DNA of 64,000 bases from contig JACKEV010000010.1 in assembly GCA_020632795.1 (NCBI GenBank), positions 124,001-188,000 on the forward strand, in the 5' to 3' direction. The translations under genes and the position numbers were made by a program. Of the stretch, positions 8,670-17,651 are shown piece after piece (position 1 is the first letter of the stretch; the number at the start of each line of letters is the position of its first letter). The stretch is from Alphaproteobacteria bacterium (lineage in GTDB: Bacteria; Myxococcota_A; UBA796; CAJQPC01). Under the pieces are notes generated by a model, which saw only the letters and a list, made by a program, of their open reading frames with translations, searched no databases and was not told the origin of the DNA.

Positions 8670-10511
8670 ATGAACAAGTCATTCGCGATTGCAGGCATGC
8701 TGCTGCTGAGCGCCTGCGACTGCTACTCCAACCGCTTCCCCGGAAGCTGCGCGACAGAGGACCCCACCTCCTCGACCCCGGCGGACGACTCGGCCTCCTG
8801 CGATGCCCTCGCCGCCGAGGCCCTGACCGTCCTGAGCACCCACTGCGCGGGGTGTCACGCCAACGGGCGCGCCGAGGGCGGCTTTGACTATCTCCTGGAC
8901 GTCGACAAGCTCGTCGAGCTGAACAAGGTCCGCTCCGGAGACCCGGAGGGCTCCGCCCTGTTCAACCGGATGGCCAGCGGCTCGATGCCGCCGTACGGGG
9001 AGGGGCCCTCCGACGCGGAGATCGAAGCAGTGCGAGGCTGGATCGCGTGCGGCGTGGACGCGGCCGCGCCGGAGCGGGCCTTCGTCCCCAACGAGACCGT
9101 GTTCAGTTGGATGGCCGAGGATCTGCGCGGGATCCAGGAGCCTGAGCGGATCTACATCCGCTACATCAGCCTGGTACATCTGTGGAACGCCGGGGTCGCC
9201 GAGGGGCGGCTGGACACCTACCGGGCGGGGCTGGCCAAGCTCCTGAACCACCTGTCCTGGATGCCGCGCATCACGAACCCCACGCCGGTCGACGCGGACG
9301 CGCTGCTCTACCGCATCGACCTGCGGGACTACCGCTGGCAGGCGACGACCGAGGACCCCGTCGACGCCTGGGAGACCGTGGTCGCCCGCGACCCCTACGC
9401 CTTCGCATACGACGACGCGGACTTCCGCTTCGTGGTCGAGAACACGGCGGCCCGGCAGCCCCTGCTGCACGCCGACTGGCTGGTCGCGGCGGTCGCCGTG
9501 CCCCCCCTCTACCACCGCGTCCTGGATCTGCCGGCCCGCCAGGCCGACTTCCTGACCCTGTTCGGGGTGGATCAAGCACAGAACGTCGCGGACGCGGTGG
9601 TCGATCGCATGGGCTTCCAGCAGTCCGGGGTCTCGGACAACAACCGCGTCATCGAGCGCCACGACGCCGACTACGGCTACTGCTGGACCAGCTACGACTT
9701 CGGCGGCAACGGCGGCGCCCAGAACATCCTGGCCGACCCGCTGGGCTTCCGCCCGGACGGCGGCGAGCTGTTCTGCAGCCTGCCCAACCACCTCCAGGCC
9801 TACCTGCTGGCCAACGCGGCCGGCGACCGCCTGGACGTCGGCCCCGACCACATCGTGTACGACAACCTGCACGATCGGGAGGTGGTCAACGGCCTGGGCT
9901 GCATGACCTGTCACACCCGGGGCATCCTCCCCAAGGACGACCAGGTGCTGCCCTATGTGCTCGACAACGAGCACCTGTTCACCCCCCAGGAGTTGGAGCG
10001 CATCACCCTGCTCTACCCCCCCAACGACGAGGGCCGCGCGCTCCAGGCCGCCGACCAGGCCTCCTTCCTGGAGGCGCTGGACCTCACTGGCGCCCCCCAA
10101 GCCTACGAGACCGAGCAGGTGTTCGCCCTGAGCGAGGCCTTCGCCGACGACCTCGACCTGGCCCGCGCCGCCGCAGAGGTGGGCCTGACGCCGGAGGAGC
10201 TGGAGGACCGCATCCCCTACTTCTCCGACGACGTGAAGCGGGAGCTGAACAACCTGCTCTCCCCCGGCGGGACCGTGCAGCGGGGCATCTTCCTGGGGCT
10301 GGCCCGGGAGGTCATCTGTGTGGTCGAGGGGGCCGCGGACAGCGACGGGGCGTGTCTGGATGTCGAGGGGGCCTGTGGGGCGGCGGGGGTGGCTTGCCTG
10401 GAGGGGCAGGGGTGTGTGTCCGCGCATGAGGCGGACGCGGGGGCGTGTGTGCGCTGCGCGGTGTTGGGGGGAGCGTCGGTGAGCCTCGATCTCGATGGAC
10501 AGGGTTGTTGA
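8670..10511 (+). CDS. Large lipoprotein with cytochrome-c-like haem motifs
   Basis: The start at 8670 is supported by TTGAGGAGGACAATC. The 613-residue product has a lipobox 'LLSAC' (Cys16). Residues 44-135 resemble a planctomycete-type cytochrome c domain with CAGCH at 59-63 and 'SGSMPPYGEGPSDAEIEAV'. A second motif CMTCH lies near residue 414 within 'NGLGCMTCHTRGILP'. The C-terminal 70 residues are Cys-rich with eight or more Cys in a disulphide-like pattern. Two haem sites suggest electron transfer or peroxidase-like chemistry at the periplasmic face. It ends the 5976-10511 gene run, 21 bp after the barrel gene. Confidence 0.7.
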   Translation: MNKSFAIAGMLLLSACDCYSNRFPGSCATEDPTSSTPADDSASCDALAAEALTVLSTHCAGCHANGRAEGGFDYLLDVDKLVELNKVRSGDPEGSALFNRMASGSMPPYGEGPSDAEIEAVRGWIACGVDAAAPERAFVPNETVFSWMAEDLRGIQEPERIYIRYISLVHLWNAGVAEGRLDTYRAGLAKLLNHLSWMPRITNPTPVDADALLYRIDLRDYRWQATTEDPVDAWETVVARDPYAFAYDDADFRFVVENTAARQPLLHADWLVAAVAVPPLYHRVLDLPARQADFLTLFGVDQAQNVADAVVDRMGFQQSGVSDNNRVIERHDADYGYCWTSYDFGGNGGAQNILADPLGFRPDGGELFCSLPNHLQAYLLANAAGDRLDVGPDHIVYDNLHDREVVNGLGCMTCHTRGILPKDDQVLPYVLDNEHLFTPQELERITLLYPPNDEGRALQAADQASFLEALDLTGAPQAYETEQVFALSEAFADDLDLARAAAEVGLTPEELEDRIPYFSDDVKRELNNLLSPGGTVQRGIFLGLAREVICVVEGAADSDGACLDVEGACGAAGVACLEGQGCVSAHEADAGACVRCAVLGGASVSLDLDGQGC

Positions 10512-10619
10512 GGGCTGACACAGGATCACGACGCAGTATCCAGAGTGCACATCCGCCACAAATATTCAACGACCTCGACCAACGATAATAGAGGACTCTC
10601 CTGACACCGGAGAACGACC

Positions 10620-12239
10620 ATGAAATCGTGCATCATTCTCGTCTTGCTCAACGGCTGCATCTTGTCCACGCTCAACAAGGACGCCCCGCCATCAGACGGC
10701 GGCGACGGCGATGGTGACGGTCAATCCGCCGTCGAGGCGGATGGTTCGGACTGCGACGACCTTGATCCGACCGTGTACGCCGGGGCACCGGAGATCTGCG
10801 ACGACGGGAAGGTCAACGACTGCGTCGCCGAGCCCTGTGAGGCGGCCATCGCCTGCTGGGAGGAGACGACCAGCGAGAACGCTGATGCTTCCGTGATTGT
10901 CCCACCGAACGGTTCCGGTCAGGAGCACCTCCGCATCGCGTCGGCCGGAGACCTGACCGGCGACGGCCACCGGGACATCCTCATCGGTTCGCCATTCCAC
11001 GACGAGGACGGCAACGCAAACGTGGGCGCGGCGTTCCTCGTCGAGGGGCCGCTGTCGGGACAGATCGATCCGGCCACCGACGCGAACCGTCTTGTCGGAG
11101 CGGATGCCAACGTGAGGCTGGGCTCCGCCATCGCCACCGTGGGAGACGTGAACGGGGATGGCCATGACGATGTCCTCGTCGGGGCGTTGAACGACAGCTC
11201 CGCAGGCGAAGACGCCGGCGCAGTCCACGTTCTGTGTCGGGGTGCCGATTGGACCGGGGCATCGCCCGGCACAGGCGTCAAGCTACTCGGAGAGGCGCCG
11301 GAAGACACCTTCGGGCACGCCCTGGCCGGGCTGGGGGATGGGAACGCCGATGGCCTGAACGACTTTGCGATCGGGGCCTGGTACCATGACGGGGCCAGCA
11401 TCGACAACAGTGGCGCCGTCTACCTGATTCATGGGAGGACTGGCTGGGGAGAAGCTGTCCACCAGCAGGTCTACCCGATCGAAGCGGTGGCCGACGCAAA
11501 GGTGTACGGCAAGTCCACGGGGGACGGCTTCGGCTTCTCCATGACCAATGCAGGGGATACCGACGGCGACGGGGTAGATGAGCTCCTGGTCGGCGCCCCG
11601 TTCGAGGATGGCGACGCCCGGCCGGATGCAGGCGGGGCCTACCTCGTTCCGAGCGACCTCACCGGTGTTCATGTGGCCTCCGACGGCTTCGTCAGGCTCA
11701 CCGGCGAGAATCAGGACGAAAACGCCGGGTTCGCGGTGGCCGGCCCTGGCGACGTCAACGCCGACGGCTATGACGACCTCTTCATCGGCGCAGACTCTGC
11801 CGGACCTGCAGGGGAAGGCGCTGCATACCTGCTCTTCGGCCCGACCCAGGGGCGCACGGGCCTGAAGGACGCCGCCACCACCTTCATCGGCGAGCACCCG
11901 GACTCCCGGGCCGGGTTCGCCCTATCCGGGGCCGGAGATGTGGATGGAGACGGCCTGCTGGACCTCCTCGTCGGCGCCAAGTGGGTGGACTACAGGACCA
12001 CGGGTGTCGGTCGGACCTACCTGATCCTCTGCCCCTCGACCGGGACGGTGTACCTGTCCGATGTCACCTCCACCATCACCGGTGTCAAGGGGGGTGAGGA
12101 GCTCGGCGCATCTGTGGCCGGGGCCGGCGATCTGAACAACGACGGGCTTGATGACCTCTTGATTGCGGCGTGGGGAGACACAGATGGCTACAATGCTACG
12201 GGCGGCGTGGTCCACGTGTTCCACGGTCGATCCTTCTGA
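10620..12239 (+). CDS. Seven-bladed FG-GAP propeller lipoprotein with Cys-Asp calcium loop (1 of 4)
   Basis: The 539-residue protein has a signal sequence with a lipobox-like 'LLNGC' (Cys13). A short Asp-rich module follows ('GGDGDGDG' then 'DGSDCDDLDPTVYAGAPEIC') of the type annotated as a myxobacterial putative metal-binding or MopE-like motif. The rest carries seven FG-GAP/integrin-alpha repeats with calcium loops such as 'GDVNGDGHDDVLVGA' and 'GDVDGDGLLDLLVGA', consistent with a seven-bladed propeller. It is the first of a set with 14259-15935, 15975-17651 and 17651-19438, and a caspase gene follows. Surface anchoring and calcium-dependent binding are inferred. Confidence 0.85.
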   Translation: MKSCIILVLLNGCILSTLNKDAPPSDGGDGDGDGQSAVEADGSDCDDLDPTVYAGAPEICDDGKVNDCVAEPCEAAIACWEETTSENADASVIVPPNGSGQEHLRIASAGDLTGDGHRDILIGSPFHDEDGNANVGAAFLVEGPLSGQIDPATDANRLVGADANVRLGSAIATVGDVNGDGHDDVLVGALNDSSAGEDAGAVHVLCRGADWTGASPGTGVKLLGEAPEDTFGHALAGLGDGNADGLNDFAIGAWYHDGASIDNSGAVYLIHGRTGWGEAVHQQVYPIEAVADAKVYGKSTGDGFGFSMTNAGDTDGDGVDELLVGAPFEDGDARPDAGGAYLVPSDLTGVHVASDGFVRLTGENQDENAGFAVAGPGDVNADGYDDLFIGADSAGPAGEGAAYLLFGPTQGRTGLKDAATTFIGEHPDSRAGFALSGAGDVDGDGLLDLLVGAKWVDYRTTGVGRTYLILCPSTGTVYLSDVTSTITGVKGGEELGASVAGAGDLNNDGLDDLLIAAWGDTDGYNATGGVVHVFHGRSF

Positions 12240-12483
12240 CCCGACGGAGAGCCGAACCATCACTCCCCCCAATATCTGAATCAGAATTGGCTTTTCGCTG
12301 AGAAACAGAACCCACTTCGAGCCCTCACCACCGCCGCACCAAAGGTGGTATACAGACAACCAAGTCGGGACGGGACGTTCGACAGCGCTCCAACGCGTGA
12401 CACGCCGCTGAAGCGGCGCCGCTCATGCCAGATACACAGAGCCTTCCTCCCCCAAGGGGTCGGGCTCCCAGGTGGCGAACGTC

Positions 12484-14259
12484 ATGTCTCCGACGCTGTT
12501 TCTCCTCTCCGCAGCCCTCGCTCAACAAGAGCATGCCGACACGTCCCAGCGACGCGATCTGGTCCCCCACGACGCCTCGGAGCTGTTCAGCAACAGCGGC
12601 AAGCGTTGGGCCATCGTCATCGGCGTCGACGAATATGAGAACCCGGACATCCAGGATCTGCGCTTCCCGGCGCAGGACGCGAGGAGCTTCGCCGATCGAC
12701 TGGTGGGGAGCGGCGTCTACGCCGCCGAGCGGGTCCTGGTCCTCACGCCGGATCAGTCGGACCCCCGGTTGCGGCCCGACAAGAACAATATCCTGAGGGT
12801 GCTCCAGCAGCTGAAGGAGTTGGACGAGTTGGAGTCCGTGGTGTTCTTCTTCTCCGGTCATGGGGCCGCCGAGGAGCTTGAGGACGGTCGGGTCAACTAC
12901 CTCTTCCCCGAGGATGCGGACGCCGGACTGGCGAAGGATACGGCCATCCCCCTCAATAGGATACTATCGGATCTGTACGCGGTGGACGCAAAGAAGCGGT
13001 TCATCGTGCTGGACGCCTGCCGGAACCAGGTCAGCGTAGGCAAGGGTCTGCAACCGCCAGCCTGGGAGGACCCCCGGTACGCTACCGCCGAGGGCACGTT
13101 CATCCTCTACGGTACAGCGTTCGGAAGCTATTCCTATGAATATGAGGATCTTGGCGCAGGGCTGCTCACCCACCACCTGGTACAGGGCATGGACGGGGCA
13201 GCAGACGGACTGGAGCAGTACGACGGCGTCGTCAGTGCGAGCGAACTCTACCGATACGTCAAGGAGCAGATGGAGAACGAGACCGTCCACCGACGCCACA
13301 CACAGATCCCGGTACAGGCCGGTGAGAACTCCGGCGACATCCCCGTCCTGGTCGTCCCCGACTGGCGGGAGCATGTGCTCGCAACCCTCGACGTCACCCC
13401 ATGCCGGACCGGCGTGCTCGTGCTCGACGGCCGGAGCGTCGGCGTGGTCCAGCAAGGCGAGACCGAGCGGATCGAGCGGCTCCAGCCTGGACGCCATGAG
13501 CTGGCTCTGGATGGAGAGCACCGCGTGGTTGTGCTCAAGGAGGGCGAGTATCTGCCCATTCGCATGTGTCGAGAAGCGGCGACGCTGCGCATCACAACCC
13601 GCACAGCCGACGGCCGGGAGCTTCATGTGCCGGTCAAGGTGGACGGCGCCCGCGTTGGCCGCACGCCCATCAACGTCGACCTGCCGGCCGGGAGTCATGC
13701 GCTGGAGTTGGGGTGGTGGCTCACCGACACCGTGGACGTACCCGCAGGCGGCGACATCCCGCACGATCTGGTTGTTGAGCACCGGGGCGCCCGGAGCGTC
13801 GCTCTCACCGGCGCGGTGCTCCAAGGGGCCGGCACCGCGCTCGCTGTCGGCGCGCTGTCCCCGACCTGCGGCGCTGTCGCAGCCGGAGACCACCCGGAGG
13901 GTTGGGTCGCCGCCAACGCGGTGGGCTGGGGCACCGCAGGGCTCGGTCTCGGTCTCACGATCGCGGGAGGCCTCCGCTGGCAGGAGCCAGAGGCCTGGCT
14001 GGTCGGCGGCGCTGGTCTCGCGGCCTCTGGCCTCGGCGCGGCCCTGGGCGCGACGGGGATCTCCCACGTGCACGCCGACTCCTCCGGCACGCCCGCCTGC
14101 GTTGTCGCAGGCACCACCGATCCGCTCCGCAGCGCCGCGATCCTGGGGTGGTCGGCGGCTGGCGTGGGGGCGGCTGCGCTGGGGGTCGGGGCGTGGAGAA
14201 CGCGCTCGGCATCCGTGAACATCGGCCCCGGCTGGGTCCGAATCAGCGGGCGCTTCTGA
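12484..14259 (+). CDS. Secreted caspase-family (C14) peptidase with PEGA-like and hydrophobic C-terminal domains
   Basis: An ATG at 12484 gives a signal peptide (MSPTLFLLSAALAQQ); a GTG four codons earlier is an alternative. In the 591-residue product, residues 40-265 are a caspase/metacaspase fold with 'WAIVIGVDEYENPDIQDLRF', the His motif 'FFFSGHGAAEE' (His126) and 'RFIVLDACRNQ' (Cys179), so the dyad is intact. Residues 303-410 hold two PEGA-like beta modules ('VKVDGARVGRTPINVDLPAG'). Residues 430-580 contain four Gly/Ala-rich hydrophobic stretches that may span a membrane. The gene overlaps the next propeller gene (TGATG), pointing to one transcription unit. It is the only caspase-fold protein in the window with both catalytic residues. 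Confidence 0.85.
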   Translation: MSPTLFLLSAALAQQEHADTSQRRDLVPHDASELFSNSGKRWAIVIGVDEYENPDIQDLRFPAQDARSFADRLVGSGVYAAERVLVLTPDQSDPRLRPDKNNILRVLQQLKELDELESVVFFFSGHGAAEELEDGRVNYLFPEDADAGLAKDTAIPLNRILSDLYAVDAKKRFIVLDACRNQVSVGKGLQPPAWEDPRYATAEGTFILYGTAFGSYSYEYEDLGAGLLTHHLVQGMDGAADGLEQYDGVVSASELYRYVKEQMENETVHRRHTQIPVQAGENSGDIPVLVVPDWREHVLATLDVTPCRTGVLVLDGRSVGVVQQGETERIERLQPGRHELALDGEHRVVVLKEGEYLPIRMCREAATLRITTRTADGRELHVPVKVDGARVGRTPINVDLPAGSHALELGWWLTDTVDVPAGGDIPHDLVVEHRGARSVALTGAVLQGAGTALAVGALSPTCGAVAAGDHPEGWVAANAVGWGTAGLGLGLTIAGGLRWQEPEAWLVGGAGLAASGLGAALGATGISHVHADSSGTPACVVAGTTDPLRSAAILGWSAAGVGAAALGVGAWRTRSASVNIGPGWVRISGRF

Positions 14260-15935
14260 TGCTCGCCCCGCTGCTGGTCGCGGCCATCGGCTGCGCGCTC
14301 CCCCTTCTCCAGGATCAGGACAACGACGGCTTTGGTGTCCTGGTCGACTGTGATGATGCGGACGCCGAACGGCACCCCTTCGCCAACGACGTCGCGCAGG
14401 ACGGCGTCGACCAGAACTGCGACGGCGTGGACGGCACGGACGCCGACGGCGACGGCCAGGCGTCCATGGAGACTGGCGGCGAGGACTGCGATGATGCCGA
14501 TGTCGACGTCTTTTCGGAAGCCCCAGAGATCTGTGGGGACGGCGTGGTCAACGACTGCGATTCCGACGCCGGGCGGGCCCTGGCGATCTGCGGTCTGTCC
14601 GGGGGCCGCTCCGTCACAGAGGCCGACGCGCGCATGCTCGGCCGGGTCGACCACAGCAACGCGGGCTCCGCGGCGTCGGCCGTCGGAGACATGGACGGTG
14701 ACGGGCTACCCGACCTCCTGATCGGCGCCCCGGTCGACGGTGGAGAGGGGGTGGTCTGGGTGATCTCCGGGATGGCCCGGGGCGATCTCACCCTGGGGAC
14801 GGACACCATCGGCTCCATCCGCGGCTTGAGCGGCAACTCCCGCGCGGGGTTCGCCGTCTCAGGGGTCGGGGACATGAACGGCGACGGCTGGGACGACGTC
14901 CTGATCGGTTCTCCCTTCCAGGACACCCAGGGCGAGGACGACGGCGCCGCGCACCTGGTGCTGGGACCGGTGAGCGGCGACCTGTCGCTGACGGCCGACG
15001 CCCACGCCACCCTGGTCGGCGAGAGCGTCAGCGATCTCGCCGGGTACGCCGTCGCCTCGGCCGGAGACATCGACGGGGACGGCCAACCCGACGTGCTGGT
15101 CACGAGCCCCGGCGACGATCAAGGTGGAGACAGCGCGGGCGCGACCTACCTGCTCCCCGGACCGCTGGAGGGGACCCTCTCGCTGGCCGTCGCCTTCAAG
15201 CTCTCCGGCGAAGAAGCTGGCGACCAGGCGGGTCACGCCGCCGCAGCCGTCGGCGACGTCGATGGTGACGGGGTGGACGACCTGCTCATCGGGTCATACC
15301 TGGCGGGTTCCGACGACCGCGGAGCGGCCTACCTCATTCTGGGCCCCGTCAGGAACTCCTTCGGCCTGCATGACGCGGATGCAAAGCTCATCGGTGACCA
15401 GGACGACTGCGGGGCCGGGCACAGCGTCGCAGCCGCCGGGGACGTGAACGGTGACGGTCTGGCCGATATCCTGGTCGGCGCGCCCTACATGGACCGGGAC
15501 AGGCAGTGGGCCACCGGTGCGGCCTATTTGGTATTCGGCCCGGTCGGCTACGGAGGTCGGCTGGCCTCCGCCCAGGCAACCCTCACGAGCAGCCGAGAAG
15601 GGTCGCTCGCAGGGTGGTCCGTGGACAGCGCCGGGGACGTGGACGGGGACGGCCACGGCGACCTCCTCGTGGGTGCTCTGACCGACAGCCGGGCCGGGCC
15701 GGAGGCCGGAGCGGTCCACCTCGTCCGCGGCCCAGTCATCGGGCACGTCGAGCTGGCGGACGCGGACGGTCGGTTCACCGGAGCGCAGGCCTACGGGCGG
15801 CTGGGAAAGGCCGTCGCCGGGGTCGGTGATGTCGACGGAGACGGCTTCGACGACGTCCTGCTCGGTGCCCATGCTTCCGGCGAGGACCACCCCTTCCCCG
15901 GCGCCGCGTACCTGCTGCTGGGCGGCGGACTGTAG
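14259..15935 (+). CDS. Seven-bladed FG-GAP propeller lipoprotein (2 of 4)
   Basis: The ATG overlaps the caspase stop codon by one base. The 558-residue product has a lipobox-like 'VAAIGC' (Cys12). It then has two Cys-Asp modules, 'DQDNDGFGVLVDCDDADAE' and 'DGVDQNCDGVDGTDADGDGQ', the second being a shared signature of this set. Seven FG-GAP repeats follow ('GDMDGDGLPDLLIGA' through 'GDVDGDGFDDVLLGA'). The Cys residues of the modules are spaced as in MopE-like motifs. Overlap with the caspase implies coordinated production, perhaps delivery of both to the cell surface. Confidence 0.85.
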   Translation: MLAPLLVAAIGCALPLLQDQDNDGFGVLVDCDDADAERHPFANDVAQDGVDQNCDGVDGTDADGDGQASMETGGEDCDDADVDVFSEAPEICGDGVVNDCDSDAGRALAICGLSGGRSVTEADARMLGRVDHSNAGSAASAVGDMDGDGLPDLLIGAPVDGGEGVVWVISGMARGDLTLGTDTIGSIRGLSGNSRAGFAVSGVGDMNGDGWDDVLIGSPFQDTQGEDDGAAHLVLGPVSGDLSLTADAHATLVGESVSDLAGYAVASAGDIDGDGQPDVLVTSPGDDQGGDSAGATYLLPGPLEGTLSLAVAFKLSGEEAGDQAGHAAAAVGDVDGDGVDDLLIGSYLAGSDDRGAAYLILGPVRNSFGLHDADAKLIGDQDDCGAGHSVAAAGDVNGDGLADILVGAPYMDRDRQWATGAAYLVFGPVGYGGRLASAQATLTSSREGSLAGWSVDSAGDVDGDGHGDLLVGALTDSRAGPEAGAVHLVRGPVIGHVELADADGRFTGAQAYGRLGKAVAGVGDVDGDGFDDVLLGAHASGEDHPFPGAAYLLLGGGL

Positions 15936-15974
15936 CCAAACTCACCAGCCGCAACCATCCAAAGGAGCTGCACG

Positions 15975-17651
15975 TTGTCCCCTGCCCTCTTCCTGCTCGT
16001 CGCCTGTGGGGCCGATCTGATCCGAGACACAGACGCCGACGGGTACATCGATGCCCTGGACTGCCAGCCCTACAACCCTTCGGTCAACCCCAGCGCGAAC
16101 GACGCGACAGGGGACGGCGTCGATCAGAACTGTGACGGTGTCGATGGCACCGACGTTGACGGGGACGGCCAAGCCTCCGTGGAGTCCGGGGGAGAGGACT
16201 GTAATGATTGGGATCCACTGGCCTACACAGGCGCGTACGAGACTTGCGAGGACAGGATCGTATCGGATTGCGCGCTGACCATCCGCGAGGCGAGCGCCCT
16301 CTGTTGGGGGGATCTGAGCTTGGCGGAGGCGCACTTCAGAGTGTACGGCGAGATGCCCTCTGAAGAGATCGGGGTATCCGTCGCGGGCGCCGGAGATGTC
16401 AACGGGGACGGTTTCAATGACCTGATCCTGGGGTCCTGGGGCGACACACCCAACGGGCCCTGGTCCGGCTCCTCCCATGTGGTCTATGGACCCTTGACCG
16501 GATCAGCGGATATCAGCGCGACCAGCGACGCGCGACTGGAGGGCGAGGCCGAGGGCGACTTCGCAGGTCACCGCGTGGCCGGTACAGGCGACTTCAATGG
16601 GGACGGCTTCGACGACGTCCTCGTCGGAGCCCATGACAACGACGAGGGAGGCGCGCACGCCGGCGCCGCCTACCTCATCCTGGGCCCGGTGTCGGGAACA
16701 ATGGGCCTCGCGGACGCCCCGCTCAAGCTCCTGGGTGAGCGCGCTGGCGCGTGGGCCGGCTGGGCCGTCGCCCCCGCGGGGGACGTGAACGACGACGGCT
16801 ACCAGGACATCCTGGTCGGTGCCACCGCGACGGCGAGCGAAGCCGACGGCCTGGGCGCCGTCCACCTCATCCTCGGCCAGGAATTGAGCACCGACGAGGT
16901 TCGCTCCCTCTCGGAGGCCGACGCCACCCTGCGCGGCGTCACCTGGAACGATGCGACGGGCGTGTCTACCACAGGTGGGGGTGATCTCAATGGAGATGGC
17001 CTGGACGATCTCCTGGTGGGCGCGAACGAGGTGCTTCCTGGCGGCCCTGGCGTCGTCTACGCTGTCATGTCCCCGGTTTACGGCGACTTCGACCTCCGAG
17101 ATGCCGACGCCACCCTCCGCGGAGAATCTCCCTACGACACCGTCGGCGAGTCCGTGGCCAGCGCTGGCGACGTAGACGGCGACGGAAACGCAGACGTGCT
17201 CATCGGTGCCCCCCAGGGCGTCGACCCGCACTTGGGCCCCGGCCGCGCGTATCTGGTCCTGGGCCCTCTGTGGGGAGAGCGTCCTCTGGACACCGCCGAC
17301 GCGGTGTTGGTGGGTGAAGCCTACGGGGACCGAGCAGGCTATTCGGTGGCTGCGGCTGGCGATGTGAATGGGGATCAGCACGCCGATCTTCTTGTCGGCA
17401 CGTACCAGGCGCTGAGAGCGGACGACCCACCTGGTCTGGCCTACCTCGTACTTGGGCCGGTCAGCGGACATGTGGATCTTGGAGAGGCCGACGGCCGTCT
17501 CGTCGGAGAGTCCACGCACGGCCGCGCCGGCTTCTCGGTGGCCAGCGCGGGTGACGTCAACGGAGACGGCCTCGACGACCTCCTGATCGGTGCAATCGGT
17601 GAGCGGGAATTCGCAGGCGCAGCCTACGTCTTCCACGGCAGGAGCTACTGA
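15975..17651 (+). CDS. Seven-bladed FG-GAP propeller lipoprotein (3 of 4)
   Basis: Translation probably starts at a TTG (15975) preceded by AAAGGAG. The 558-residue product has the lipobox 'LLVAC' (Cys11). The N-terminal modules are 'DTDADGYIDALDCQPYNPS' and 'DGVDQNCDGVDGTDVDGDGQ'. Seven FG-GAP repeats follow; the fourth and sixth are slightly divergent ('GDLNGDGLDDLLVGA', 'GDVNGDQHADLLVGT'). Its length equals that of the preceding gene, which suggests recent tandem duplication. Its stop overlaps the start of the fourth gene (TGATG). Confidence 0.85.
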   Translation: MSPALFLLVACGADLIRDTDADGYIDALDCQPYNPSVNPSANDATGDGVDQNCDGVDGTDVDGDGQASVESGGEDCNDWDPLAYTGAYETCEDRIVSDCALTIREASALCWGDLSLAEAHFRVYGEMPSEEIGVSVAGAGDVNGDGFNDLILGSWGDTPNGPWSGSSHVVYGPLTGSADISATSDARLEGEAEGDFAGHRVAGTGDFNGDGFDDVLVGAHDNDEGGAHAGAAYLILGPVSGTMGLADAPLKLLGERAGAWAGWAVAPAGDVNDDGYQDILVGATATASEADGLGAVHLILGQELSTDEVRSLSEADATLRGVTWNDATGVSTTGGGDLNGDGLDDLLVGANEVLPGGPGVVYAVMSPVYGDFDLRDADATLRGESPYDTVGESVASAGDVDGDGNADVLIGAPQGVDPHLGPGRAYLVLGPLWGERPLDTADAVLVGEAYGDRAGYSVAAAGDVNGDQHADLLVGTYQALRADDPPGLAYLVLGPVSGHVDLGEADGRLVGESTHGRAGFSVASAGDVNGDGLDDLLIGAIGEREFAGAAYVFHGRSY